Source: Granulicella sp. (GTDB lineage Bacteria > Acidobacteriota > Terriglobia > Terriglobales > Acidobacteriaceae). Taken from it: a stretch of 35,407 nucleotides of DNA. Positions 9,901 through 18,001 of this stretch are shown one piece after another (position 1 is the stretch's first letter; each line of letters begins with the position of its first letter). The notes beneath the pieces were generated by a model, which did no database searches, was not told the origin of the DNA, and saw only the letters and a list, made by a program, of their open reading frames with translations. The stretch covers positions 1 through 35,407 of the forward strand of contig JANYER010000440.1 of the NCBI GenBank assembly GCA_025359825.1, in the 5' to 3' direction. Made by a program: the position numbers and the translations under genes.

Positions 9901-10430
9901 TTTCCGGGTTGCCATTTACTGTGCTTGCCAACGGCGGTACGCTAGCGACGCCAGGTACAGCTCAGACGGCAAATCAGATAGCTCCGTTCAGAGTCCTGGG
10001 AGGTAAAGGTTCTAACAATCCGTGGTTCGATATTTCGGCGTTTCCGGTTGCTACGCCCAGTAATCCAGCGGGACCTGGTAGTGGTCAACCGGCTGGATGC
10101 CCAACTAGTACCCCGGCCAATCCAGTCGCTTGCACACCCCAGAATGTTGGATTAGGGAACACGGGTCGCAATCAGTTCCGCGGGCCTGGCTACGCATCGG
10201 ACAATTTGTCGATTTTCAAGGCTTTCCCAATCTTCCGTGAAGCTGCTCTGGAGGCCCGCTTTGAGGCCTTCCAGTTGAGCAACACACCGCAGTTCAACAA
10301 TCCCAACTCTGGAAGCATCTCGGCTACGAACTTCGGTCAGATTACTTCCACGCTGGGCAGCGGACAGGGCAGTGTCAACGGAGTAGGCGGCGGACGTTCG
10401 CTGCAGGCTTCGGTGAAGATCAGCTTCTAA
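6909..10430 (+). CDS. TonB-dependent receptor, Oar-like, with N-terminal carboxypeptidase-regulatory-like domain
   Basis: 1173 aa; signal peptide; VSATLLGSVNDSTGAAVPKAKVTVTQ...GNYTFPDLQPGTYTVTVEAGGFK (CarboxypepD_reg-like); plug-like region; C-terminal beta-strand ending VKISF. CGGAGG Shine-Dalgarno before GTG 6909. Confidence 0.93.
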   Translation: MRISRLVLFLGVALLLCGSAAMFGQAVSATLLGSVNDSTGAAVPKAKVTVTQAGTGAVHETVTNESGNYTFPDLQPGTYTVTVEAGGFKKSTHQSVDVLVNSSTRMDMDLSVGAASETVLVTTAPALLQTDRADISTKIEAKQVADLPIGTNRNFQSLLNLVPGTSPATFQHSQFFNAQGALQTQANGLPRMGNIYQIEGIDDNERTGLLQIIIPPAEAIQSVDISTNNFEAELGRATGAVTNVILKSGTNRFHGSAFEFIQNNAVNARSYFGGPLGHLSYNYFGGSIGGPIWKDKLFFFADYLRTTDHEKLSNTFSIPPPQWYTPVSGFIDLSGPLNTGTGAGQVYDPTTGNGVTTLRTAFPNNQIPIGKVNAVSLAFLQGIGKVAQPNQNVANLANPSNNYVTNLPFTKEGNSFDVKLDYVLSTKDHLSGRYSFQRSNTFQAPAFGSFLGGPAGGGFEGSGTQTAYSTGVNYDHTFTSTLLTEFRIGVAHLVNNAQPTNYGSNDATTAGVPGVNIAGQPFTTGQVGITVGNFSGPLIGYSASVPWIRAEANIDFVNVWTKVLKNHTIKGGVDVRRVRDDLLQDQTYSPRGAFTFGENQTSNSGKSTNVANDIASFLLDVPNQTGRDLNTFFPAYRQWWFFAFVSDKWQASSKLTVDLGLRWEFYPPATPRKDGGFSNYNQTNNTLVIAGVGGNAANLGMKTQFKNFAPRTGFSYRINDSTVVRGGFGISYTSFPDNNYAYNFPIRANNSYLPVGVGQISSYTSAVLGDGVTVASFQAGFPAPVPVAIPANGIIPATTTALVGQSYNIINLNYKNPYVEAWNVAIQRALPGSMSLQLAYVANHGVAISGNQNINLPSAYGGGANSDPEYNCIGCVADPVTGITPHRTAASNLLFQGYSSNYQSLQVQLTRRFTKGLGFTSAFTYGKALGYLNGDDGGLQFFINQRRNYAPLDFDRKFNFEQSFTYELPVGRGHKYLSSGFGAYALGGWKLAGTVSLVSGLPFTVLANGGTLATPGTAQTANQIAPFRVLGGKGSNNPWFDISAFPVATPSNPAGPGSGQPAGCPTSTPANPVACTPQNVGLGNTGRNQFRGPGYASDNLSIFKAFPIFREAALEARFEAFQLSNTPQFNNPNSGSISATNFGQITSTLGSGQGSVNGVGGGRSLQASVKISF

Positions 10431-10453
10431 AACCAGCTTGCATACGCTAGTTA

Positions 10454-10503
10454 TCCCGTTGCAGCTCGCTCTATAAGAGCCGCCTGCAACGGGACTTTTT
10501 TGT
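10454..10503 (+). terminator. Rho-independent terminator downstream of the TonB-dependent receptor
   Basis: Perfect 11-bp stem TCCCGTTGCAG (10454-10464) / CTGCAACGGGA (10484-10494) with an inner GCTCT/AGAGC hairpin, followed by CTTTTTTTG-like T-run. Confidence 0.92.
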
Positions 10504-10515
10504 TTGGTAGCAGTG

Positions 10516-11040
10516 TTACTGAAGGGTAGGGAGGCGCAGGGCTGCGTGGTCGCGCTTAAGGGCGATGCAGAGGGCTTCGACGGCGAGGTTGTGGTCTTCG
10601 CGCTGGGGGAGGCCGGAGACGGTGAGTGCTCCGATGATGCCTGTTCCTGCGACTGTGATGGGGACGCTGCCGCCGTGGGTGGCGTAGTCGGCATCGGGGA
10701 GTGAGTGCTTCTCCTGGAAGGTTGTGCCGTCGAGCTGGAGCTTGAGGCCGAGCGAGTAAGAGCTGCGGTGGAAGCGAGCAACGACGTTGGTTTTGCGCTG
10801 CACCCAGCGAGCGTTATCGGGCGTGGTGCCGGGCAGAGCGGTGGAGAAGAGCTGCTGATGCGGGGTGCCAAAGCGACGAATGTCGATGACGATCGGGAGC
10901 TTGCGGGTGATGGCTAGTTCTCGCAGCATGAGGCCGAGGGCCCAGGCGGTATTGAAGTCGAAATGGGGGAAGATGAGCTCTTTTTCCTGACGGGCGAGGG
11001 TGGCTAGGTCGGCTGCCAAAAGATCAGTGTGTGCGGACAT
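10516..11040 (-). CDS. UPF0303 / DUF336 (GlcG-HbpS-like) family protein
   Basis: 174 aa: FDFNTAWALGLMLRELA...RKTNVVARFHRSSY...DADYATHGGSVPITVAGTGIIGALTVSGLPQREDHNLAVEAL, typical of the UPF0303/heme-degrading-like family. Confidence 0.85.
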   Translation of the reverse strand: MSAHTDLLAADLATLARQEKELIFPHFDFNTAWALGLMLRELAITRKLPIVIDIRRFGTPHQQLFSTALPGTTPDNARWVQRKTNVVARFHRSSYSLGLKLQLDGTTFQEKHSLPDADYATHGGSVPITVAGTGIIGALTVSGLPQREDHNLAVEALCIALKRDHAALRLPTLQ

Positions 11041-11123
11041 GGTGAAACCAAGGTACTAGGTGCGGGGTATCAGGTACTAGGTCTGCACTGCGAAAATTTG
11101 GGTACTCCGACTGATTATCGCGA

Positions 11124-12059
11124 CTAGGTGAGGAGCAGGACTTTGCCGATGCCACCTTTTTCAGCGGCTGCGTGGGCTTCAGCGGCTTGTTCGAGGGGCA
11201 GCATGCGGTCGATGGGGATGGTGAGGTGATGGGCGAGGATGTCTTCTGCGAGGGTGCGGAGGGCGATGGGATCGGGCTTGGTCATGATGGGGGCGATGCG
11301 GACGGTAGGGTGCATCGCGGCGTTAGCAGGAGGGCCGAGGACAGAGGCGAAGACGCCGCCGGGCCTGACTTTGGCGAGGAGCTGCTCGGCGGTGGTGTGG
11401 CCCACGGTGTCGGCGACTGCATCGAGGAAGCCTACTTTTCGCATGGCTGCGTCGTCGTCGAGGGCTACAACTACATCTGCTCCGACTTCCTCCGCGGCTT
11501 TGAGTTGCGATTTGCGGACGCCGGCGATGACGGTGGCTCCGGCTTTTTTGGCGGTCCAGACGGCGGAGCGGCCTACGGCTCCGGTGGCTCCGGCGACCAG
11601 GACTGTCTGGCCGGGCTGGATCTGGGTGCCGACGGTGATGAGCTGCTCGCCGGTGAGGGTGACCAATGGGAGAGCAGCGGCTTCGACGAGATCCATGCCT
11701 TCCGGCAGCAGGGTGAGGTCGGTGGCTTTGACGAGGGCGAGCTCTGCGTAGGTGTGCCAGGAGAGGGCGATGACCTTGTCGCCGGGGGCAACGGTGGTGA
11801 CAGTAGGGCCGACGGCGCGGACGATTCCGGCGAGATCGCGGCCGAGGATGGCGGGGAACTCGACGGGGAAGCGCGCCTGGGCCTCGCCGCTACGCATTTT
11901 GAAGTCGATGGGATTGACGCTGGTCGCGGTGAGGCGGACGAGGACTTCGCCTTCGGCTGGAATCTGACCCTCGGGAAGGGGGTCGGGGACGTCCTCGTAC
12001 TTCAGATTCTTTGGGGGACCATATTCGTGGAGGACGGCAGCTTTCATTGGTTTCAACAC
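11124..12059 (-). CDS. NADP-dependent oxidoreductase, zinc-independent MDR/quinone-oxidoreductase type
   Basis: MKAAVLHEYGPPKNLKYEDVPDP, GRDLAGIVRAVG, VLVAGATGAVGRSAVWTAKKAGATVIAG. Start could be ATG 12047. Confidence 0.92.
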   Translation of the reverse strand: MLKPMKAAVLHEYGPPKNLKYEDVPDPLPEGQIPAEGEVLVRLTATSVNPIDFKMRSGEAQARFPVEFPAILGRDLAGIVRAVGPTVTTVAPGDKVIALSWHTYAELALVKATDLTLLPEGMDLVEAAALPLVTLTGEQLITVGTQIQPGQTVLVAGATGAVGRSAVWTAKKAGATVIAGVRKSQLKAAEEVGADVVVALDDDAAMRKVGFLDAVADTVGHTTAEQLLAKVRPGGVFASVLGPPANAAMHPTVRIAPIMTKPDPIALRTLAEDILAHHLTIPIDRMLPLEQAAEAHAAAEKGGIGKVLLLT

Positions 12060-12164
12060 CTCGGAATATGGGATGCCGTTTGAGTGTTGTGTGGCTATAG
12101 GGGATAGTCAGGGAGGATTAAATGGGAGAGGAGTGGCGGAGTTCAGTCGTGGCGCGGTCTTTTC

Positions 12165-12170
12165 TTGACA
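12165..12170 (+). promoter_or_regulatory. Possible sigma70-like -35 box (TTGACA) upstream of yajC
   Basis: TTGACA at 12165-12170, about 120 nt upstream of yajC; the -10 candidate is weak (GATGCT at about 17 nt spacing). Confidence 0.3.
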
Positions 12171-12291
12171 TGCAGGGGCGGTTACGCGATGCTTAGGGGT
12201 CGAGCGTTGTTTTCAGGCGTGGCTTGTTGCGCCTTTTTGAATGGCGTCCAAGCCCAGTTGAACTGGGCACTAGATAGCTACGCAGGTTTAG

Positions 12292-12618
12292 ATGTCGATC
12301 GGAGTTTTCTTGATGCAGGCGATGTGGTTGCAGGGTTTTTCAGGCGGACTAGGTAATTTGAGCGGTCTTGCGCTGCCGGTACTGTTTTTTCTGGTGCTGT
12401 ACTTTTTGATGATTGCTCCGAACCAGCGGAAGCAGAAGAAATGGCAGGAGATGTTGGGGCAATTGAAGTCCGGCGACCAGGTAACGACCAACGGCGGAAT
12501 CCGTGGGACAGTGCTGAGTGTTAGGGACGATGTCGTGATCTTGCGTATTCAGCCGGATGGCGTGAAGCTTGAGTTTGTTAGGAGCGCGATTGCGGCGATG
12601 ACGACTCCAGACGCGTAA
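12292..12618 (+). CDS. yajC: Preprotein translocase subunit YajC
   Basis: PVLFFLVLYFLMIAPNQRKQKKWQEMLGQLKSGDQVTTNGGIRGTV..., canonical YajC, directly upstream of secD. Confidence 0.96.
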   Translation: MSIGVFLMQAMWLQGFSGGLGNLSGLALPVLFFLVLYFLMIAPNQRKQKKWQEMLGQLKSGDQVTTNGGIRGTVLSVRDDVVILRIQPDGVKLEFVRSAIAAMTTPDA

Positions 12619-12691
12619 GTACAAAGATTTGAATGCAGTACGCAGTGGTACGTGGATTTTGAGATAGCCGCTTAACGCGGTCGAGGAAGAA

Positions 12692-14359
12692 GTGAGGTTG
12701 TGGCGGCGAGGCCGAGGTTTGGCGCTGCGGCTGCGACCTTCGATAAAAATCATGGGCAAGAATCTGACCGGGAAACTGGCGTTCATCGTTGCGGTATTGG
12801 TAGTTTTCGTCTTCGGCATTGTGGGCATTCCGCATGGCAGCCTGAAGCAATCGATTACGGACCGAATCAAGCTGGGTCTGGACCTGAAGGGTGGCACGCA
12901 CCTGGTGCTCGAGGTCCATGTGGCCGAGGCCATCGTGTCTGCGACGGACCGGGACGTGGCGCGGATTCAGGCCGACTTTGTGAAGGCCGGCGTGACTGGC
13001 GCGTTGGTGGGCAAGACCGATCCCGCACGGCCCGAGACGATTGTGATCTCCGGGGTTCCGGCGGCCAAGCTGAGCGATGCTCGCGGCGTATTGAACGGGA
13101 ACGACTACTCCATCTATGACGTGAGCTCGGAAGGGAACGGCAACAGCAGCCTGACGATGAAGCAGGCTGCGTCGCGCGACCTGGCGACACGGACGGTCGA
13201 TACGTCGATTGAGACGATCCGCGAGCGTATCGACAAGCTGGGAGTAAGCGAGCCGGTGATCCAGAAGTACGGCCTCGGCGAGAACCAGATCCTGGTAGAG
13301 CTGCCAGGTATTGATAACCCAGCGCAGGTCGAAGAGGTCATTCAGTCGACCGCGAAGCTGGCTATCCATGCTGTGGTGGGCGGCCCGTTTGCTACCGACC
13401 AGGAAGCTTTGCAGGCGAATGCGGGCGTGATTCCTGCGGATGCGATTTTGATGAAGGGAACGGGCTCAGCGGGTGCGCCGGATCAGGTCTGGCTGTTGAA
13501 GCGCGCGAGCGAGGTGGAAGGTACAGACTTCCGCGATGCGCAGCCTTCGCAGGACCAGAATGGCCGTCCGAACATTACGTTTACGCTGACGACAGAGGCA
13601 GGCGACCGCTTCTACAAGTACACCCAGGACCACCAGGCTTCGGGCGCTACGCCGGGTTCGATGGCGATCGTGCTCGATAACAAGGTGCGCGAGGTTGCCG
13701 GGATTCAGTCGGCGATTCGTGACCGCGGTGAGATTACCGGTGGCTTTACGAAAGAGCAAGCAAGCGACCTGAGCCTGATGCTGCGCACGGGCGCACTGCC
13801 AGCCTCGATCAGCTACCTGGAGACGCGTACGGTTGGACCCAGCCTGGGTGCCGCTTCGATTCGTCAGGGCGTGATTGCAGCGGTCGCCGGTATGTTGGCG
13901 GTTATGCTGTTCATGCTGGTGTACTACAAGGGCGCGGGCATCAATGCCGACCTGGCGTTGCTGCTGAACCTGCTGATTCTACTGGGCTTTATGGGATATA
14001 CGGGATCGACTCTGACGCTGCCGGGAATCGCAGGCGTGATTCTGACCATCGGTATGGGTGTCGACTCGAACGTGCTGATCTTTGAGCGTATCCGGGAAGA
14101 GATGAAGGCGGGCAAGACGGCCGCTGCAGCGGTGAAGGAAGGCTTCGCCCATGCGTGGGTGACGATTGTGGATACCCACGTTACGACGATCGTGTCGGCT
14201 GCGATTCTGTTCCTGTTCGGTACGGGTCCGGTGAAGGGCTTTGCTGTGACGCTGGTGTTTGGTTTGCTGGCGAACCTGTTTACTGCGGTGTTTGTGTCAC
14301 GCCTGATCTTCGACATGATTCTGCAGAAGAAGGAACGCGGCACTGCATTGTCGATTTAG
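12692..14359 (+). CDS. secD: Protein translocase subunit SecD
   Basis: KLGLDLKGGTHLVLEV, TVGPSLGAASIRQGVIAA, TLPGIAGVILTIGMGVDSNVLIFERIREE. Start may be GTG 12692 (GAGGAAGAA upstream) or ATG 12752. Confidence 0.97.
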   Translation: MRLWRRGRGLALRLRPSIKIMGKNLTGKLAFIVAVLVVFVFGIVGIPHGSLKQSITDRIKLGLDLKGGTHLVLEVHVAEAIVSATDRDVARIQADFVKAGVTGALVGKTDPARPETIVISGVPAAKLSDARGVLNGNDYSIYDVSSEGNGNSSLTMKQAASRDLATRTVDTSIETIRERIDKLGVSEPVIQKYGLGENQILVELPGIDNPAQVEEVIQSTAKLAIHAVVGGPFATDQEALQANAGVIPADAILMKGTGSAGAPDQVWLLKRASEVEGTDFRDAQPSQDQNGRPNITFTLTTEAGDRFYKYTQDHQASGATPGSMAIVLDNKVREVAGIQSAIRDRGEITGGFTKEQASDLSLMLRTGALPASISYLETRTVGPSLGAASIRQGVIAAVAGMLAVMLFMLVYYKGAGINADLALLLNLLILLGFMGYTGSTLTLPGIAGVILTIGMGVDSNVLIFERIREEMKAGKTAAAAVKEGFAHAWVTIVDTHVTTIVSAAILFLFGTGPVKGFAVTLVFGLLANLFTAVFVSRLIFDMILQKKERGTALSI

Positions 14360-14463
14360 CTACTGCGTTGTCGATCGAGCCAGGATTTATCTGGATGGCG
14401 TTAGTTTAGGTTTGGATTTTTGAGAGATTGCGGAGCATTAGCCTCCGCTGAGGGCGTAAGAGC

Positions 14464-15426
14464 GTGGAACTGTTCAAGAGCACTAACATCGACTGGTTGG
14501 GCAAGAAGTGGTACTTCCTCGGGTTTTCGCTGATTTTCTCGGTAGCGGGGCTGCTGAGCATGCTGTTCTGGCACCACATTCCGCTAGGCGTGGACTTCAA
14601 AGGCGGCACACAGGTGCGGGTGGCGTTCACGTCGACTCCGAACGAAGACCACATCCGCGCGGCGATCGACCAATCTGGCGTTCACGATGCGCGGATCCAG
14701 CGGATCAGCGACCCGAGCGGTAACGCTGCGAACAAGGTGATCATTGCCCTGCCACAGTCGACCGCGACCGATGCTGCGCATGATGCGGGACGCGAGTCGG
14801 TGGAGCGTGCCCTGGCGGCGAACTATCACGACTCAGCTTTCATAGTGGAGCAGGTGGACATCGTTGGACCGACGGCCGGTAAGGCGCTGCAGAAGCAGGC
14901 CATCCTGGCGACGCTGTACTCCTTGCTGGGGATGTTGATTTATCTGTGGTTCCGGTTTGAGCTGATCTACGGCGTGGCAGCGGTCGTAGCGGTATTTCAC
15001 GACACGTTGATCACGGTTGGCGCGTTCAGCTTGACGAACCAGGAGATTACCCTTACTGTTATCGCAGCAATCCTCACATTGATTGGTTATTCGATGAACG
15101 ACACTGTTGTCGTCTTCGACCGGATTCGCGAGAACCTCGCGCTATCACGGCGGGAGAGCCTGTCGGAGGTTGTGAACCGCAGCATTAATCAGACGCTTAG
15201 CCGGACGGTTTTGAGCTCCGGACTGACCTTTCTGACGGTGGTTTCGCTATATCTGTTTGGCGGCGAAGTGTTGCATGGTTTCTCCTTCGCGTTGGTGATC
15301 GGCATTTTGATCGGGACCTACTCCTCGATCGCGGTTGCCGCACCGATGTTGGTGGCGTATCAGGATTGGCGGGCGTCGCGGGGTAAGGTTGCGACATTGC
15401 CGGCAGGGAAGCGGGCGAAGGCGTAA
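14464..15426 (+). CDS. secF: Protein translocase subunit SecF
   Basis: HIPLGVDFKGGTQVRVAF, IVGPTAGKALQKQAILATLYSLLGMLIYLWFRFE, NDTVVVFDRIRENL, GTYSSIAVAAPML. GTG start. Confidence 0.97.
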   Translation: MELFKSTNIDWLGKKWYFLGFSLIFSVAGLLSMLFWHHIPLGVDFKGGTQVRVAFTSTPNEDHIRAAIDQSGVHDARIQRISDPSGNAANKVIIALPQSTATDAAHDAGRESVERALAANYHDSAFIVEQVDIVGPTAGKALQKQAILATLYSLLGMLIYLWFRFELIYGVAAVVAVFHDTLITVGAFSLTNQEITLTVIAAILTLIGYSMNDTVVVFDRIRENLALSRRESLSEVVNRSINQTLSRTVLSSGLTFLTVVSLYLFGGEVLHGFSFALVIGILIGTYSSIAVAAPMLVAYQDWRASRGKVATLPAGKRAKA

Positions 15427-15475
15427 CAGGAGTAGAATCCTGGGGGCAGAAGTTCAGCTTGTAGTGCGTGGGCAA

Positions 15476-15528
15476 AGTCGCCTATGGAATTAGCAAGAAA
15501 TGTTTCCTGCTAAATAGTGTTGGCGACT
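15476..15528 (+). promoter_or_regulatory. Nested stem-loop in the secF-tonB spacer (candidate structured leader)
   Basis: Outer stem AGTCGCC (15476-15482) / GGCGACT (15522-15528); inner TTAGCA-A-GAAA-TG-TTTC-C-TGCTAA (15490-15513). Confidence 0.45.
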
Positions 15529-15646
15529 GGACGATTTCGGGGTGACCCGAAAAAATAAATCGGCGTCAATCCAACTAGTCGGGAACAAAGCTGCAAAGTA
15601 CGGTGTCTAACATCACTAGCTCTTCTTTACGATTGAGAGGCTGAAC

Positions 15647-16378
15647 ATGTTTGAAGACTCTTTGATGGAATCCGGCGGTCAGATCAAGACCAAGTCCAAG
15701 TACTGGATGATTGGGACGTTCGTTTTCAACGGTGCGATTCTGGGCACCATGATTCTGATTCCGTTGCTGTATCCGGAAGCATTGCCGAAGACGGCGATGA
15801 CCGCGATGCTTTCCGCGCCACCCCCACCCCCACCCCCGCCTCCGCCACCACCTCCGGCGCAGGTGATGAAGCCGATCAAGATGGTGTCCGAGGTTGATCA
15901 GGGCCTGCATGCGCCGACCAAGATACCTAAGGATATTAAGATGTTGAAGGAAGACGCGGCCCCCCCACCGCAGATGGCCGGTGTTGCCGGTATGTCTGGC
16001 ATGGGCGGTGGCAGCGGCGTACCTGGCGGCGTGATGGGCGGCATTGGAACAGCACCCCCACCTAAGGTGACGGTTGCTCCTCCGAAGGGTCCTCAGCGCG
16101 TATCGAGTGGTGTTATGTCGGGCGCGAAGGTCTCTGGCGCAAACCCGACCTATCCGCCGATTGCCAAGGCTGCCCACGTCTCCGGCGCTGTTGTGCTGCA
16201 TGCGGTGATCTCCAAGACGGGCTCGGTCGAGAACCTGACCGTGGTCAGTGGACCTGAGATGTTGCGCGCCAGTGCGCTCGACGCAGTGCGCAACTGGAAG
16301 TACAAGCCCTATCTTCTGAACGGTGAGCCAACCGAGGTCGATACCACGGTAACGGTAAACTTCAATTTTGGCAGCTAA
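15647..16378 (+). CDS. TonB family protein (energy transducer)
   Basis: Single N-terminal TM, 13-residue polyproline tract, Gly/Met-rich linker and C-terminal TonB domain (NPTYPPIAKAAHVSGAVVLHAVISKTGSVENLTVVSGPEMLRASALDAVRNWKYKPYLLNGEPTEVDTTVTVNF). Confidence 0.95.
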   Translation: MFEDSLMESGGQIKTKSKYWMIGTFVFNGAILGTMILIPLLYPEALPKTAMTAMLSAPPPPPPPPPPPPPAQVMKPIKMVSEVDQGLHAPTKIPKDIKMLKEDAAPPPQMAGVAGMSGMGGGSGVPGGVMGGIGTAPPPKVTVAPPKGPQRVSSGVMSGAKVSGANPTYPPIAKAAHVSGAVVLHAVISKTGSVENLTVVSGPEMLRASALDAVRNWKYKPYLLNGEPTEVDTTVTVNFNFGS

Positions 16379-16539
16379 CCGCATTTCAGCCTGATTTTCT
16401 TCGGATAGTTTGTTGGAGTGGCTTGCAGCGTGATGGGCCACTCCAATATATTTCCGCAGTCTAAAACTTTTGGGGTATTCTCGACCCAAATTGGGAACGA
16501 TACAGTTCAACCAAGCTTCATCCAGGAGGAAAGATTCCA

Positions 16540-17280
16540 GTGATTCTCGCTCAACTCACCAACTTCGCTCATGTACCTTCGACCCTCGCCATTTTCTTTG
16601 AAGAAGCTGCTGTCAGCTTCAGCCCTTTGGGATTGTGGAGCAACATGGGCAATCTCGCCCGTGCAGTCGTAGTTCTGCTTTTCATCATGTCGATCTGGTC
16701 CCTTGCTGTCATTATCGATCGCGCGCTTTATTTCTCCGCTGCTCGTAAGCAGTCTCGCGAGTTTGCACCGAAGGTTGCCGGCGCATTGAAGGACGGCCGT
16801 CTGGACGAGGCGATCAAGGTTGCCGACCGTTGCAAGAAGTCGCACCTTGCTGAAGTTGTTACGGCTGGTCTGCAGGAGTTCCGCAGCTTCGGTTCGGGCG
16901 GCGCAATCACCGAAGAGCAGGTTGAGAGCTCGCAGCGCGCCCTGGAGCGCTCGGAAGCAATCGTTCACGCCAAGCTGAAGCGCGGCTTGGGTGGACTTGC
17001 AACGATCGGTTCGACGGCACCCTTTATCGGTCTGTTCGGTACGGTAGTTGGTTTTTTGAACGCCTTCCAGCAGATTGCTACGCAGAAGACCTCGGGTATC
17101 GGCGCAGTCGCCGGCGGTATCTCGGAAGCTCTCGTAACGACCGCTTTCGGTCTGCTCGTTGCTATCCCTGCCGTTATGACCTTCAACTACTTCACCGGTA
17201 AGGTTGAATCATTCGACGTCGAGATGGACAACAGCTCCTCCGAGCTGGTGGACTACTTCATCAAGCAGAGCCACCGCTAA
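16540..17280 (+). CDS. exbB: MotA/TolQ/ExbB proton channel family protein
   Basis: GLGGLATIGSTAPFIGLFGTVVGFLNAFQQIA, GGISEALVTTAFGLLVAIPAVMTFNYF. GTG start with AGGAGGA Shine-Dalgarno. Confidence 0.95.
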   Translation: MILAQLTNFAHVPSTLAIFFEEAAVSFSPLGLWSNMGNLARAVVVLLFIMSIWSLAVIIDRALYFSAARKQSREFAPKVAGALKDGRLDEAIKVADRCKKSHLAEVVTAGLQEFRSFGSGGAITEEQVESSQRALERSEAIVHAKLKRGLGGLATIGSTAPFIGLFGTVVGFLNAFQQIATQKTSGIGAVAGGISEALVTTAFGLLVAIPAVMTFNYFTGKVESFDVEMDNSSSELVDYFIKQSHR

Positions 17281-17463
17281 ACGGTTGCTCATTGTATCTC
17301 TGGAAGATCCTGCATGTAACTCCGGGCTGCCGCCAGCGAACGGCACCCGGAGAACATGGACTCCCCCAGAGGGACAACGTTGAGTTGCGGCCTTGAGGTT
17401 CGGCTTACTGCATGCCGGCTTAGATGGTTTAGATGATGTCGATATCAGGACGGGGTAAAGAGA

Positions 17464-17907
<444 letters not shown>

Positions 17908-18001
17908 TCCGGACTCGTTTTCGGTTTGGCAGTATGCGACGAGCCCTACGTAAGAATGAAACGGCCGGTAGCCTGAGAGCACCGGTACCAAGGAGATTGC
18001 G

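Noticed and set aside
12165-12356. 63-aa ORF overlapping the yajC start
   Set aside because: Hydrophobic segment is suggestive, but it overlaps yajC out of frame and coincides with promoter-like and palindromic sequence; no supporting homology or Shine-Dalgarno.
15818-15856. CRISPR or microsatellite array at the C-rich tract
   Set aside because: It is an in-frame polyproline codon run within the TonB protein, without spacers or regular repeats.
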